A DNA stretch of 64,000 nt from positions 370,430-434,429 of the forward strand of contig NZ_VOPZ01000003.1 of assembly GCF_010470665.1 (NCBI RefSeq), written 5' to 3'. A model generated the notes under the pieces. The model had not been told where the DNA came from, did no database searches, and was given only the letters and a program-made list of their open reading frames with translations. This document shows, in pieces, positions 26,594 through 35,944 of the stretch (its first letter is position 1; every line of letters starts with the position of its first letter). Source of the stretch: Desulfovibrio sp. JC022. GTDB taxonomy: Bacteria > Desulfobacterota > Desulfovibrionia > Desulfovibrionales > Desulfovibrionaceae. Position numbers and translations under genes: made by a program.

Positions 26594-27835
26594 TTATGAA
26601 CCGGGTGTGGAAAAAGTGAAGAAGAATTTCAACATTCCGAACAATATATCATCATTATTACTGTTAGCGTTGGAGTTGTTTACGTAGGTCAGGTCCGGGA
26701 CAATTGAAAAGTTGTCGGTGAGCTTGACCTGATAGTAGGTTTCATAATGGAACTCCATATCTTTGTTCGCAGTATGTTTGTTGCCTTGAACTCCACCCGC
26801 AGCAACGCCCCAGACATCCTGTTCCCTGCCGGGAATGGGGCCAAGCCAATGTGTACCTGCTGACCATGTCCAGGTGATGTTGTTCACTGCTCCGTTGCCC
26901 TTGCCCAGTCTGGCGAAGATTCCGAAGTCTTCAGTGATATCCTGATCCATGTTAAAGGCGATGCCCCAGTTTGTTGATTCTTCACTTCCGTCAATGCGCG
27001 GCTGGTCATAAGTGTTGGTCCAGCCGAAGATGCGGTAATTACCTTTCAGTTTACCAAAACTGGGCGAATATGTCAGCTGTGCGCCCAGGAGCGGGCTGTC
27101 GGTCATGTCTTCAAAGGTATCTTTGCGATCATTGTCCGGGCGTCCGGCATAGGAGGAGGCCTGGGTCAGTATGGTGAATTTGAATTCATCAACCGGGTTT
27201 ATTCCACCGGCAATGATGGGCATGTTGGCATCAATGGCATCAAATATGGGCTCGTTGTTGAACATGGAGTTAACGAACTGGATACGTCCGTTTCCGGCAA
27301 AACGGTTCTCATCCATAAAGGATTCCGGGTCGGTATAGCCGAGGGATATGAAAGCTTTTTTGTCTGCAAAATGTTGGGTGTAGAGTACATCTGAAATGGA
27401 CGCTTCACCGCCGGGGCTGGTACGTGAGGCCTGTGAGTTCAAGGGTGAGAGTACAAGACCGCGGCTTGAAGGGTTGCTGTGTTTGTCCGATACGCCGCCC
27501 TGAACTTGGAAGAAGAATTTTCCGTCTTCGATCGGTTCCCAATGCAGCCTGACCCTAGCTTTGAAGGCTCCGTATTCACTTCCGCTCTGCGACTGCCCGT
27601 CAATTTTGGTGCTGCTGTAGTCTTGTATGTAACCGAGAATATCACCTTCAATAGTCAATGGTCCGGTGGCATTCTGAACTTCGTCCCAGGCTTGGCGGAA
27701 CTCTTTTAGCAGTACGGACTGGTGGGTTTCTTTCTGACCGTGCAGGTTGAGGCTTTTGCGTAGGGAATCGCGGCAGAAACCGTTTGAAGCGCAGCAAAGG
27801 ACAAGGAGAATGATCATGAGGAGCGTCTTTTTCAT
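26594..27835 (-). CDS. Carbohydrate-selective porin OprB-like outer membrane protein
   Basis: 413 residues. Signal peptide of about 21 residues (ends SNGFCRDS), then alternating beta-strand pattern with many aromatic girdle residues, ending TYVNNSNANSNNDDILFGMLKFFFTFSTPGS with a strand-like aromatic tail. Blocks such as GGVSDKHSNPSSRGLVLSPLNSQ, GINPVDEFKFTILTQAS and FNMDQDITEDFGIFARLGKGNG match the OprB family, which forms outer-membrane pores for sugars and other small solutes. It lies 6 nt downstream of pncC and 23 nt upstream of thpR, an odd place for a porin between two nucleotide/RNA enzymes. Substrate unknown. Confidence 0.82.
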   Translation of the reverse strand: MKKTLLMIILLVLCCASNGFCRDSLRKSLNLHGQKETHQSVLLKEFRQAWDEVQNATGPLTIEGDILGYIQDYSSTKIDGQSQSGSEYGAFKARVRLHWEPIEDGKFFFQVQGGVSDKHSNPSSRGLVLSPLNSQASRTSPGGEASISDVLYTQHFADKKAFISLGYTDPESFMDENRFAGNGRIQFVNSMFNNEPIFDAIDANMPIIAGGINPVDEFKFTILTQASSYAGRPDNDRKDTFEDMTDSPLLGAQLTYSPSFGKLKGNYRIFGWTNTYDQPRIDGSEESTNWGIAFNMDQDITEDFGIFARLGKGNGAVNNITWTWSAGTHWLGPIPGREQDVWGVAAGGVQGNKHTANKDMEFHYETYYQVKLTDNFSIVPDLTYVNNSNANSNNDDILFGMLKFFFTFSTPGS

Positions 27836-27841
27836 TTGCGA

Positions 27842-28321
27842 TTAACTCTCTTTCAGAAGCTGGTGCAGTGTTTCAAGTACGGTTTGCAGGCTCTGGTGTT
27901 TGACACTCATGCGGTCACCGCTGAATATGAATTTTTCAGCGTATGTTTTGCCGTTTATATGCCAGCCCATCCAGACAGTGCCCACGGGTTTGTCCGGGGT
28001 GCCGCCTGTAGGTCCGGCAATGCCGGAAAGGGATATGCCCACATCCACATTCAGAGTCTTGCTGACTCCTTCAGCCATGGCCCGGACAACGGGTTCACTA
28101 ACTGCTCCGTGCTCCATGATGGCTGTTTCCGGCACATGGAGCTGGGCCATTTTTACTTCATTAGAGTAGGCTACAATGGCCCCGGAGAACCATGCGGAGC
28201 TGCCGGAGAAGTCAGTCAGGGTAGCGGCCACAAGGCCTCCGGTGCAGGATTCCGCAGTGGACATGGTCCAGCCTTTTCCAACCAGAATTTTTCCGATAGA
28301 TGGTACGATGCTTTCAATCAT
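27842..28321 (-). CDS. pncC: Nicotinamide-nucleotide amidase (CinA C-terminal family)
   Basis: 159 residues, a stand-alone CinA C-terminal domain. Family motifs are TAESCTGGLVAATLTDFSGSSAWF (catalytic Ser in the TAESCTGG loop), YSNEVKMAQLHV, GAVSEPV and ISLSGIAGPTGGTPDKPVGTVW. Deamidates nicotinamide mononucleotide to nicotinate mononucleotide in pyridine-nucleotide recycling. The N-terminal ADP-ribose pyrophosphatase/COG1058 domain of full CinA is absent. First gene of the operon with the porin and thpR. Confidence 0.94.
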   Translation of the reverse strand: MIESIVPSIGKILVGKGWTMSTAESCTGGLVAATLTDFSGSSAWFSGAIVAYSNEVKMAQLHVPETAIMEHGAVSEPVVRAMAEGVSKTLNVDVGISLSGIAGPTGGTPDKPVGTVWMGWHINGKTYAEKFIFSGDRMSVKHQSLQTVLETLHQLLKES

Positions 28322-28438
28322 GCGGGTACGTTATACCGATTCAGGTAATATTTAAAGAGGCAGATGCTGCATATTGTTTAGTGTGAAGTGAAATGGTAGG
28401 CTTTGTTTTTTGATGCCTAACCGAAGCGGAATAAGCCT

Positions 28439-28846
28439 ATGGCCTTGAATAATATTACAAGTTTTGTCTGGAAAAGACATCAGAACCACTGGAGCTGGAT
28501 CATTATGCTCGGTTCCCTGTTTGTATTGGTCATAGCTTTATGGGTGAAATCTGTACTTCTTACCTTGTCTTTTATTGCCGGGATAGCTGTTTCCATGCTG
28601 GAACTGCCGGAGCCGACCCCACCTTTTGCGCTTGTGGGTAAAGCTATTGAACATGAACGTAATTGGTTGGAATCTCCGTGGGGCTGGAAAAAGGGTTTGC
28701 AGGGTTTCGGCATGTTTGCCAGCGTGGTATACGTCTTTTTATCCTGCTGGGGGGAGAGCTTGATGGCTCTGCTACTTCTGGTGGGAATTTATGCCAATAT
28801 CGCTTGTGTTTATGGAAATAAGCGCATGGGAATTGATGATTTGTAG
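28439..28846 (+). CDS. Small integral membrane protein of unknown function
   Basis: 135 residues, no family recognised. Two long hydrophobic stretches (about 18-52 and 86-120), each able to span the membrane twice or form hairpins, separated by a central loop ALVGKAIEHERNWLESPWGWKKGLQG rich in Trp and charge. No signal peptide or catalytic motif is visible. It stands alone between pncC (divergent) and serS (143 nt downstream). Codon use resembles its neighbours, so it looks like a resident gene. Confidence 0.7.
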   Translation: MALNNITSFVWKRHQNHWSWIIMLGSLFVLVIALWVKSVLLTLSFIAGIAVSMLELPEPTPPFALVGKAIEHERNWLESPWGWKKGLQGFGMFASVVYVFLSCWGESLMALLLLVGIYANIACVYGNKRMGIDDL

Positions 28847-28989
28847 GGATTTTCTGTAATTTGATGCCAGAATCCCCTTTATTAGTGTGCTGAGATTCGC
28901 TACTAGTGTTGCGTCCGTCAGGATCTGATTTTTCGCAGGCAATGGCTTGAGACGAGCCTTTTTTATATAGATGATATCAGGAGAATGAA

Positions 28990-30267
28990 ATGCTCGATTT
29001 GAAATTTGTACAGAACAATCTGGATGTAGTTCGCGAAAGCCTCGAAAAAAGAGGTTCCAAGCTTGATGTTAATGAATTCAGTGAGCTGGATTCCCGCCGT
29101 AAGTCTCTCTTGCAGGAAGTGGAGGCTCTCAAGGCCGAGCGTAACTCTACTTCCGGCGAAATTGCCAAGATTAAAAGAGAAGGGGGCGATGCTTCCGAGA
29201 TTATCGCCCGCATGGGTGAAGTTTCCGGCAGGATCAAAGCCCTTGATGAAGATCTTAAAGATATAGAAACCGCAGAACGTGAGTGGCTTGTTTCTGTTCC
29301 CAACATGCCGGACGATTCCGTTCCTTTCGGTAAAACCGAGGACGATAACCCGGTAATCCGTCATTGGGGCGAGAAACCTGAATTTGATTTCACTCCCCGT
29401 GAACACTGGGATCTGGCTGTGGAGCTGGGCGGCGTTGATTTCGAACGTGCTGCCAAGCTGACCGGGGCGCGTTTTGCCGTACTCAAGAAATGGGGTGCCA
29501 GACTGGAAAGGGCACTGACATCTTTCATGGTCGACGTTCAGACCATGGATCACGGTTACACCGAAGTCATTCCCCCTTACATCGTCAATCGCGATTCCCT
29601 GTTCGGTACAGGGCAGCTTCCTAAGTTTGCCGAGGACCTCTTCAAGCTGGAAGATTGGGAATATTTCCTGATCCCCACTGCGGAAGTTCCGCTGACCAAC
29701 CTGCACCGCGATGAAGTGCTCACCGAAGACGATCTTTCCGTTGCTTACTGCGCGCCGACTCCCTGTTTTCGTTCCGAAGCAGGTTCCTACGGTAAAGATA
29801 CCAAAGGCTTGATTCGTCAGCACCAGTTCCACAAAGTGGAAATGGTCCGTTTTGCCCATCCGGACAAATCTTTTGACGATCTTGAGAAGATGACCGGACA
29901 CGCCGAGGAAATCCTCAAGCGTCTCGGATTGCACTACCGGGTCATCACCCTGTGCACCGGTGACATGGGCTTCGGCTCCAAGAAGACCTATGATATCGAA
30001 GTATGGCTGCCCGGTCAGGACAAGTTTCGCGAGATTTCTTCCTGCTCCAACTGCGGAGATTTTCAGGCCCGCCGCGCTAACATCAAGTTCCAGCCTAAAG
30101 ACAGCAAGAAAAAACAGTTCGTCCACACCCTGAACGGCTCCGGCCTTGCCGTGGGACGTACTTTTGTTGCTGTGGTTGAAAACTACCAGCAGAAAGACGG
30201 TTCCATTGTGGTTCCCGAAGCACTGCGTCCCTACATGGGCGGATTGGAAGTTATTACTGCTGATTAG
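28990..30267 (+). CDS. serS: Seryl-tRNA synthetase
   Basis: 425 residues. Charges tRNA-Ser (and the selenocysteine tRNA in organisms that make selenoproteins) with serine. N-terminal long antiparallel coiled-coil arm (about 30-100, [21 protein letters not shown]) that grips the tRNA long variable arm, then the class II catalytic core: motif 2 ([27 protein letters not shown]) and motif 3 ([20 protein letters not shown]). ATG 28990 follows AGGAGA. Single-gene unit ending in a terminator. Confidence 0.97.
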   Translation: MLDLKFVQNNLDVVRESLEKRGSKLDVNEFSELDSRRKSLLQEVEALKAERNSTSGEIAKIKREGGDASEIIARMGEVSGRIKALDEDLKDIETAEREWLVSVPNMPDDSVPFGKTEDDNPVIRHWGEKPEFDFTPREHWDLAVELGGVDFERAAKLTGARFAVLKKWGARLERALTSFMVDVQTMDHGYTEVIPPYIVNRDSLFGTGQLPKFAEDLFKLEDWEYFLIPTAEVPLTNLHRDEVLTEDDLSVAYCAPTPCFRSEAGSYGKDTKGLIRQHQFHKVEMVRFAHPDKSFDDLEKMTGHAEEILKRLGLHYRVITLCTGDMGFGSKKTYDIEVWLPGQDKFREISSCSNCGDFQARRANIKFQPKDSKKKQFVHTLNGSGLAVGRTFVAVVENYQQKDGSIVVPEALRPYMGGLEVITAD

Positions 30268-30288
30268 ACGCTGTAAATATAAAATTGA

Positions 30289-30322
30289 AAAGGGCAGTCC
30301 GCGTGCGGGCTGCCCTTTCTTG
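30289..30322 (+). terminator. Terminator of serS
   Basis: 14-bp inverted repeat (30289-30302 with 30305-30318), 2-nt loop, short T-rich tail. Confidence 0.88.
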
Positions 30323-30345
30323 TATGGTTTGCTTCTGACATGAAA

Positions 30346-30378
30346 AGAAAATGGCTGCCGTAAAAACGACAGCCATTG
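30346..30378 (-). terminator. Terminator of the NtrC-like regulator gene
   Basis: Inverted repeat AATGGCTG / CAGCCATT (30350-30357 with 30370-30377), just past the minus-strand stop codon, with a T-rich run on the minus strand. Confidence 0.75.
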
Positions 30379-30405
30379 CTGAAATTTTTATTTGGGCAGG
30401 TAAAA

Positions 30406-31836
30406 TTACAGATCCAGCCCCTGCTTTTTATAATCATTAAGCTTGTTGCGCAGAGTTCGTACTGAGATACCCAGCAATTCGGCGGCCTTGGTGCGGTTGC
30501 CGGAGGTCTGGTCGAGGCTCTTGATGATCAGCTTTTTTTCCATTTCGGAAATGGGCATGACTCCAAATTCGGCAGCCACGCCGTCTGCGGTTGCAGGCTG
30601 ATTCTCTTCCGGAGCTGCTCCGTCGCCTACATGAGGTTCGTCCGGCATCCATGCGTCGGGGTCGTTGAGGAAATGTTTGGATTCAATGGGGCCTGCACCA
30701 GCCAGAAGGACAGCCCTTTCCATGAGATTCTGCAATTCGCGCACGTTGCCGGGCCATTCATAGTCCAGCAGCCATTTCACTGATTCTTCGGAAAAGGCGA
30801 GGGGCGCGAGTCCGTACTCTGTGCAGTATTTGTTTACGAAAAATTTTGCCAGTAAGAGAATGTCTTCCCCGCGCTGGGCGAGGGCCGGAAGTTTGAGCGG
30901 AATGACGTTCAAGCGGTAAAAAAGGTCCTGCCTGAATTTCCCTTCCTTGACTGTTTCTTCAATGGCCCGGTTGGTGGTGGCCAGAACGCGTACATCCACC
31001 TTTACGGTTTCCACGCCGCCCACACGGTCGATTTCACCTTCCTGTAAAACTCTGAGCAGTTTGGCTTGCAGTCCCAGTTCCATTTCAGTGATTTCATCAA
31101 GGAGGATGGTTCCGCCGGAAGCCAGTTCAAATTTACCGAGCTTGCGGTTAATGGCTCCGGTGAATGCGCCTTTCTCATGACCGAAAAGTTCTGATTCCAG
31201 CAGGTGTTCGGGTAGTGCGGCACAGTTGATGGCTACGAAAGCCTTATCGTTGCGGTCAGAATGGTGATGCAGGAAACGGGCGAACATTTCCTTACCGGTT
31301 CCTGATTCACCTGAAATAAGTACTGTGGCCTTGGATTTGGCCACCTGTTTGGCAAGGCCTAATACGCGGGCCATGGCCGGGTGCTGGCCTATAATCTGGT
31401 AGCGTCCCTGTGTGCCTTTTTGTTCCGGTGCGCTTGCTTTCTCCGTTGTGCCCAATTGTTCCGGTGCGGGCATGGATGAGGGTTTTTCATCGGGAAGCAT
31501 TAGCTTGATTTTTTCCCATGAAAGAGGTTCAAGCCAATAGTCACGGGCACCCAGCTCCATGAATTTTTGTGCTTCGTCAGCTGAACCGTTGCGGGAAAAG
31601 ATTACCACTGGAGGAAAATTTTCAATATTTACAGCTTCGGCCAGAAGTGCCTGAGCAGAATAGCCCTGCATAATCGGCCTTGTAAAAATAAGGCACGGTT
31701 TTGACTTTTTGATAAAATTGACCGCTCCGGCAAGATTGTCGGCCAGTCCGGCTTGAAACCCCGCTTCTTTAAGGGGGGAAAACACGGACGTCACTGACTG
31801 GGGTTCGGCTATGAATAGTAATGTACTCTCAGGCAT
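30406..31836 (-). CDS. Sigma-54-dependent activator with degenerate receiver domain
   Basis: 476 residues. N-terminal receiver-like domain (1-115) whose acidic pocket is lost (LLFIAEPQSV) and whose phosphoacceptor position reads LIFTRPIMQGY, so it is unlikely to be phosphorylated. The central AAA+ domain (about 148-380) has Walker A GESGTGKE, the sigma-54 contact loop EKGAFTGA, Walker B GGTILLDEI and an arginine-finger region. The C-terminal Fis-type HTH reads SGNRTKAAELLGISVRTLRNKL. It opens RNAP-sigma-54 promoters; the GAFTGA loop is intact, so activation is likely. Control must be by expression or protein binding, as in FlrA/FleQ-like regulators. No kinase gene is adjacent. Divergent from the amino-acid ABC operon. 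Confidence 0.93.
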   Translation of the reverse strand: MPESTLLFIAEPQSVTSVFSPLKEAGFQAGLADNLAGAVNFIKKSKPCLIFTRPIMQGYSAQALLAEAVNIENFPPVVIFSRNGSADEAQKFMELGARDYWLEPLSWEKIKLMLPDEKPSSMPAPEQLGTTEKASAPEQKGTQGRYQIIGQHPAMARVLGLAKQVAKSKATVLISGESGTGKEMFARFLHHHSDRNDKAFVAINCAALPEHLLESELFGHEKGAFTGAINRKLGKFELASGGTILLDEITEMELGLQAKLLRVLQEGEIDRVGGVETVKVDVRVLATTNRAIEETVKEGKFRQDLFYRLNVIPLKLPALAQRGEDILLLAKFFVNKYCTEYGLAPLAFSEESVKWLLDYEWPGNVRELQNLMERAVLLAGAGPIESKHFLNDPDAWMPDEPHVGDGAAPEENQPATADGVAAEFGVMPISEMEKKLIIKSLDQTSGNRTKAAELLGISVRTLRNKLNDYKKQGLDL

Positions 31837-32299
31837 CTAGATTCCATATATCTAAGTGAGAACCTTTTCAACTCTATATATATGATTAAAGCTGATAAAT
31901 TAGGGGAAGGCACTACAAATAGGGCAAAAAAGCAGTTTTGACATGGTCACTTATGTTTTTGGTGGATGGAATCTATTAGAATCATGACGATTTAAAGTTT
32001 GTGCTGCGGATTTATCAGCTTTCTTTCATATTGATTAGAAAGGAATTATTATGATCAAAACGCAAGAAAGTTAAAAATAATTTCGATTTACGAAATCAAC
32101 AATATTGTGTGGAGTTGGTTTTTACAGGAAAAAACAGGTGTGTTTTTAACAAAAATGATTTTTCGCAAGATAGATAATTCGCAAAACGCTAAAAAAAGAA
32201 GGGTTCATCCAAGATAGAGGTGGACTTGCCGAATTTTGTTCCATTTGGTACCCGTTTTTGTCGAGCTAAGAACAATTTTTTTACGGGATTTGTACAAAA
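31837..32299. other. Long AT-rich intergenic region between divergent genes
   Basis: 463 nt with no plausible coding frame. It lies between the sigma-54 activator (-) and the amino-acid ABC transporter operon (+), so promoters for both are expected here. Direct repeats TTCGCAA at 32162-32168 and 32178-32184 (16-bp period) could be an operator. No consensus -24/-12 (GG-N10-GC) element was convincing. Confidence 0.45.
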
Positions 32300-33028
32300 G
32301 TGATAAAGTTTAACAATGTTAATAAATACTACGGTGACTATCACGCCTTGAGGGATCTTAACCTTCATATTAAAAAAGGCGAAGTCGTTGTTGTCTGCGG
32401 ACCTTCCGGGTCTGGTAAGAGTACCATGATTCGTTGTATTAACCGTCTTGAACCTATTCAGGAAGGTGAAATACTTGTAGAAGATATGGATGTGAACGGA
32501 ACGAGAGTAAATCTGCCCCTGCTGCGTGCAGAGATCGGATTTGTCTTTCAGTCTTTCAATCTCTATCCGCATATGACGGTTTTGGAAAATATCCTACTCG
32601 CACCGACCATGGTTCGGAATATGAAACGCAAGGATGCTGAAGATCTGGCCATGGAACTTCTTTCCAAGGTAAATATCCCGGACAAAGCCGGGGACTATCC
32701 TTCCCAGCTTTCCGGCGGCCAGCAGCAGCGTGTGGCCATTGCCCGCGGTCTGGCCATGCGTCCTAACATCATGCTTTTTGACGAGCCGACATCCGCCCTT
32801 GATCCGGAAATGATCAATGAGGTTCTGGATGTAATGAAGGCTCTGGCCCGTGAGGGTATGACCATGGTCTGTGTTACCCACGAGATGGGCTTTGCCCGTG
32901 AGGTTGCAGACCGGGTTATCTTCATGGACGAAGGTTCCCTCATTGAGGAAAATACCCCGGATGAGTTCTTCCACAATCCGCAGCATGAGCGTTCCAAGCT
33001 CTTCTTGAGCAAGATTCTTTCGCATTAG
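32300..33028 (+). CDS. Polar amino-acid ABC transporter ATP-binding protein
   Basis: 242 residues, GlnQ/HisP class. Walker [11 protein letters not shown]-loop [15 protein letters not shown], signature [16 protein letters not shown], Walker [16 protein letters not shown] and His switch [11 protein letters not shown]. Couples ATP hydrolysis to import of polar amino acids through the fused permease encoded downstream. GTG start at 32300 with GGGA 11 nt upstream; there is no better ATG. First gene of an operon with a binding protein (157 nt later) and a double permease. Substrate (glutamine, glutamate, aspartate or basic amino acid) cannot be told from the sequence. Confidence 0.93.
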   Translation: MIKFNNVNKYYGDYHALRDLNLHIKKGEVVVVCGPSGSGKSTMIRCINRLEPIQEGEILVEDMDVNGTRVNLPLLRAEIGFVFQSFNLYPHMTVLENILLAPTMVRNMKRKDAEDLAMELLSKVNIPDKAGDYPSQLSGGQQQRVAIARGLAMRPNIMLFDEPTSALDPEMINEVLDVMKALAREGMTMVCVTHEMGFAREVADRVIFMDEGSLIEENTPDEFFHNPQHERSKLFLSKILSH

Positions 33029-33185
33029 GGAATTCCCCATCATCAATATGGTGGGTGTATATAGTGAGGTGAGGTCGTTGCCTGTAGGTATGTATTTACA
33101 GGCTCAGTATCAGGAAGCTCGCGGTTTCCGGTGTCGGGGATCGCTCTTTTGTATACTCTTTGTCTATTTCCACGCAGGAGGAAGA

Positions 33186-34007
33186 ATGAAAAGATTTATG
33201 ACTCTGGCTCTCGCAGCCGCTCTGGTTATGGCTTTTGCTGCAACTGCTTTCGCAGGTGCCACTTATGACAAGATCATGAAAGACAAGGTTATCCGTGTCG
33301 GTATCATGACTGACTCCATTCCCGGTGCGTTCTACAACGCCAAGAAAGAATGGGTTGGTTTTGATGTTGATATCGCTAACGAAATTGCAAAACGCATGGG
33401 CGTTAAAATTGATCAGGTTCCTGTCAGCAACAAGACCCGTATCGGTTTCCTCCAGCAGGGCCGCATTGACATTTCCGTTTCCAACATGACTCACAAGCGT
33501 TCCCGTGATAATTCCATCGACTTTTCCATTACCTACTTCTTCGACGGTCAGAAGATGCTTGCTCCTAAAGGCAAGTTCTCCACCCTTAAGGATTTCGTAG
33601 GCAAAAGAGTTGCTGTTATGCAGGGTACTACTTCCGAGCTTAACGTTAAGAACCTGCTCAAGGAACTTGGCGATGCTGCTCCTAAAGTTATCTCTTACCA
33701 GAAAGAGTCCGAGTGCTTTCAGGCTTTGCAGATGGGTCGCGTAGACGCATGGTCCACTGACTCCACCATCCTGCTCGGCTACTCCGCACAGGTTCCCGGT
33801 AAATACGAACTGGTTGGTGACTTCTTCTCCAACGAGCCTTACGGCATCGGTCTGGTTGAAGATGATTCCAAGCTCCGCGACACCGTTAACTTCACCCTTC
33901 AGGATATGTGGAAAGACGGTACCTACGAAAAGATCTACAACAAGTGGTACGGTCCCGACACCAAGTACTACTTCCCCCTTACTGAAAAAATCGAAATGTG
34001 GCCCTAG
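33186..34007 (+). CDS. Periplasmic amino-acid-binding protein of ABC transporter
   Basis: 273 residues. Signal peptide of about 23 residues (MKRF...ATAFAG), then a type II periplasmic binding fold of the SBP_bac_3 family: IRVGIMTDSIPGAFYNAKKEWVGFDVDIANEIAKRMGV, QQGRIDISVSNMTHKR, VGKRVAVMQGTTSELNVK, GRVDAWSTDSTILLGY. Captures the amino acid and delivers it to the permease. Start at ATG 33186 behind AGGAGG (33176-33181); the longer frame has no support. Codon bias is strong (AAC, TTC, GGT), suggesting high expression. A GC-rich hairpin follows, which would let this gene be made in excess over the permease. Confidence 0.95.
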   Translation: MKRFMTLALAAALVMAFAATAFAGATYDKIMKDKVIRVGIMTDSIPGAFYNAKKEWVGFDVDIANEIAKRMGVKIDQVPVSNKTRIGFLQQGRIDISVSNMTHKRSRDNSIDFSITYFFDGQKMLAPKGKFSTLKDFVGKRVAVMQGTTSELNVKNLLKELGDAAPKVISYQKESECFQALQMGRVDAWSTDSTILLGYSAQVPGKYELVGDFFSNEPYGIGLVEDDSKLRDTVNFTLQDMWKDGTYEKIYNKWYGPDTKYYFPLTEKIEMWP

Positions 34008-34029
34008 GCTTCTTTTGATATGCTAGACA

Positions 34030-34058
34030 GGCGGGGTCCCGTGGCCCCGCCACTTTTT
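34030..34058 (+). terminator. Hairpin between binding-protein and permease genes
   Basis: GGCGGGG / CCCCGCC stem (34030-34036 with 34045-34051) followed by CACTTTTT. Placed inside the operon, it probably acts as a partial terminator or mRNA stabiliser that raises binding-protein over permease expression. Confidence 0.75.
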
Positions 34059-34087
34059 AATTTGAAGACAAAGAGAAAGTTTCTGCA

Positions 34088-35869
34088 ATGATCAACCGCT
34101 ATCTGGAAAAAACTTGGGTTCAGTACCTGTGCCTGACCACTGTTGTGGGTCTGCTGGTCTATTATTTCGGCTGGGTCTTCGACTTCGGCTACAAATTTGA
34201 CTGGTCTGTTTTATACAAGGAAGATCCCTCATATGGCGAGGTTCTGGGTGGAATGCTCGTCACCGGGTTGAACCTGACGGTCAGCATTTCCTTGATGAGT
34301 TCGGCTATTGCGCTGGGACTCGGTATTCTTTTCGGGCTGGGACGGCTCTCGCAGTTCAAGCCGGTCTATTATTTCAGTACCTGTTATGTTGAATTTTTCA
34401 GAAACACACCGCTGCTGGTGCAGCTTTTCTTCTGGTATTTTGCACTGCCCATGGGCTTGCCTGAAGGAATCCGCAATTTTCTTTTTGATCAAAATTTCGA
34501 GATGCTGGCCGCTACGGTCGGACTCGGCATCTACACCAGTTCCTTTATGGCTGAGGTTATCCGCGCCGGTATCCAGTCCATTCCCAAGGGGTTGTTGGAA
34601 GCGTCCTATTCATCCGGGCTGACCCCGTTTCAGACCTTGACCAAAATTGTTCTGCCGCTGGCCTTCCGGGCTATTATCCCGCCGCTGGGCAGTGAGTTCC
34701 TTAACAATATGAAGAACTCCTCGCTGGCTATGGTTGTGGGTGTTCCTGAGCTTTGCTGGGCTTCGCAGCAGATTGAGGGCATGACCTTTAAAGGTTTTGA
34801 AGCCACCACTGCTGCCACGGTCATCTATTTGTCCCTGTCCCTGACTATCGCCGGTATCCTGACCTTGGTTAACTGGAAGTTGCAGATTGTTCCGGTTAAG
34901 GACCGTACTATGGGGCATAAGTTTGCGCACTTGCTTTTCTGGCCCTTTGAGGCTCCGTTTGCTTTTCTGGCAAAAATGCATCGCAGAATGAAGCGCAAGC
35001 GTCAGGATGATTTCAACCTTTCCCGTGCACAGGCCGCGCGCAAGGCTTTTCTGGCTAAACTTTCCAAAGTGTTGGGTTTTGTCTGGAAGGCTACTTTTCT
35101 CGTCTGTTTGGCCTTTCTTATTTTCTCAGCTGTCTACGGTGTTTCAAAATTTAATTTTCAGGTCATCCGCGATAATATCGGAACTTTGCTCTGGTGGAGA
35201 TTTCCTCAAGGTGATCCCAATGAAATCCTCTGGGGACTGGGCGGGTTGTCTTTCTCCATCATCATGTCGGTGATCGCAATTTCAGTAAGTTTTTTTATCG
35301 GACTCATTGTGGGTATCGGGCGTACGTCCAAGAATAAACTTTTCCTGATTCCGTCCACCCTGTACATTGAGCTGATTCGCGGAAACCCGCTGATCATGGT
35401 CATTTTCTGGATTTATTTCTTTATCCCCATCCTGACCGGTCATTTCCTGAATGTGTTCTGGTCGGCTACTATCGCTCTGACTGTTTTTACCGGGGCCTAT
35501 CTGGCTGAAATCGTTCGTTCCGGTATTCAGAACCTGCCTCCCGGACAGTTTGAGGCAGCGGTCTCCACCGGTCTGACCTACTGGCAGGCCATGCGCAAGA
35601 TCATTCTGCCGCAGGCCCTGAAGCAGATGCTCCCGGCCATTGTGGGGCAGTTCATCGCTATCTTCAAAGATACTTCGCTGGCCTTTGTTATCGGTGTTCT
35701 GGAGCTGACTTTTGTGGCTCAGGGACTGAATAACAGGCTTATGATCTATCCCTTTGAAATTTATACCACCGTCGCATTTTTGTACTTTATTTGTTGCTAC
35801 CTGATGAGTCTCGTGGCAAGACGACTCGAACGGAAACTCTCTACTGAGACTTTCCGGTTGCAAATGTAA
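34088..35869 (+). CDS. Fused double permease of polar amino-acid ABC transporter
   Basis: 593 residues, about twice the usual HisM/GlnP length. Two BPD-type permease domains lie in one chain: the first about 50-275, with the EAA loop EASYSSGLTPFQTLTKIVLPLA, and the second about 385-590, with EAAVSTGLTYWQAMRKIILPQA. They are joined by a basic linker (MHRRMKRKRQDDFN) and an extra hydrophobic helix. Each half has FRNTPLLVQLFFWYF or IRGNPLIMVIFWIYF, typical of the His/Glu/Gln/Arg permease family. A single polypeptide thus supplies both halves of the channel. Third gene of the operon; followed by a strong terminator. Confidence 0.94.
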   Translation: MINRYLEKTWVQYLCLTTVVGLLVYYFGWVFDFGYKFDWSVLYKEDPSYGEVLGGMLVTGLNLTVSISLMSSAIALGLGILFGLGRLSQFKPVYYFSTCYVEFFRNTPLLVQLFFWYFALPMGLPEGIRNFLFDQNFEMLAATVGLGIYTSSFMAEVIRAGIQSIPKGLLEASYSSGLTPFQTLTKIVLPLAFRAIIPPLGSEFLNNMKNSSLAMVVGVPELCWASQQIEGMTFKGFEATTAATVIYLSLSLTIAGILTLVNWKLQIVPVKDRTMGHKFAHLLFWPFEAPFAFLAKMHRRMKRKRQDDFNLSRAQAARKAFLAKLSKVLGFVWKATFLVCLAFLIFSAVYGVSKFNFQVIRDNIGTLLWWRFPQGDPNEILWGLGGLSFSIIMSVIAISVSFFIGLIVGIGRTSKNKLFLIPSTLYIELIRGNPLIMVIFWIYFFIPILTGHFLNVFWSATIALTVFTGAYLAEIVRSGIQNLPPGQFEAAVSTGLTYWQAMRKIILPQALKQMLPAIVGQFIAIFKDTSLAFVIGVLELTFVAQGLNNRLMIYPFEIYTTVAFLYFICCYLMSLVARRLERKLSTETFRLQM

Positions 35870-35877
35870 TTGATCTC

Positions 35878-35920
35878 CCTCCCCCTGTTTGATTCTGTTC
35901 TACAGGGGGAGGGTTGTTGA
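35878..35920 (+). terminator. Terminator of amino-acid ABC operon
   Basis: 12-bp inverted repeat CCCTCCCCCTGT with its complement (35878-35889 with 35903-35914), with TTGTTG following. Confidence 0.82.
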
Positions 35921-35944
35921 ATAGAAGCGTTTCGGAGTTGTCTA

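Noticed and set aside
31938..31970. TTGACA promoter upstream of the amino-acid ABC operon
   Set aside because: No matching -10 at the right distance, so it was not listed.
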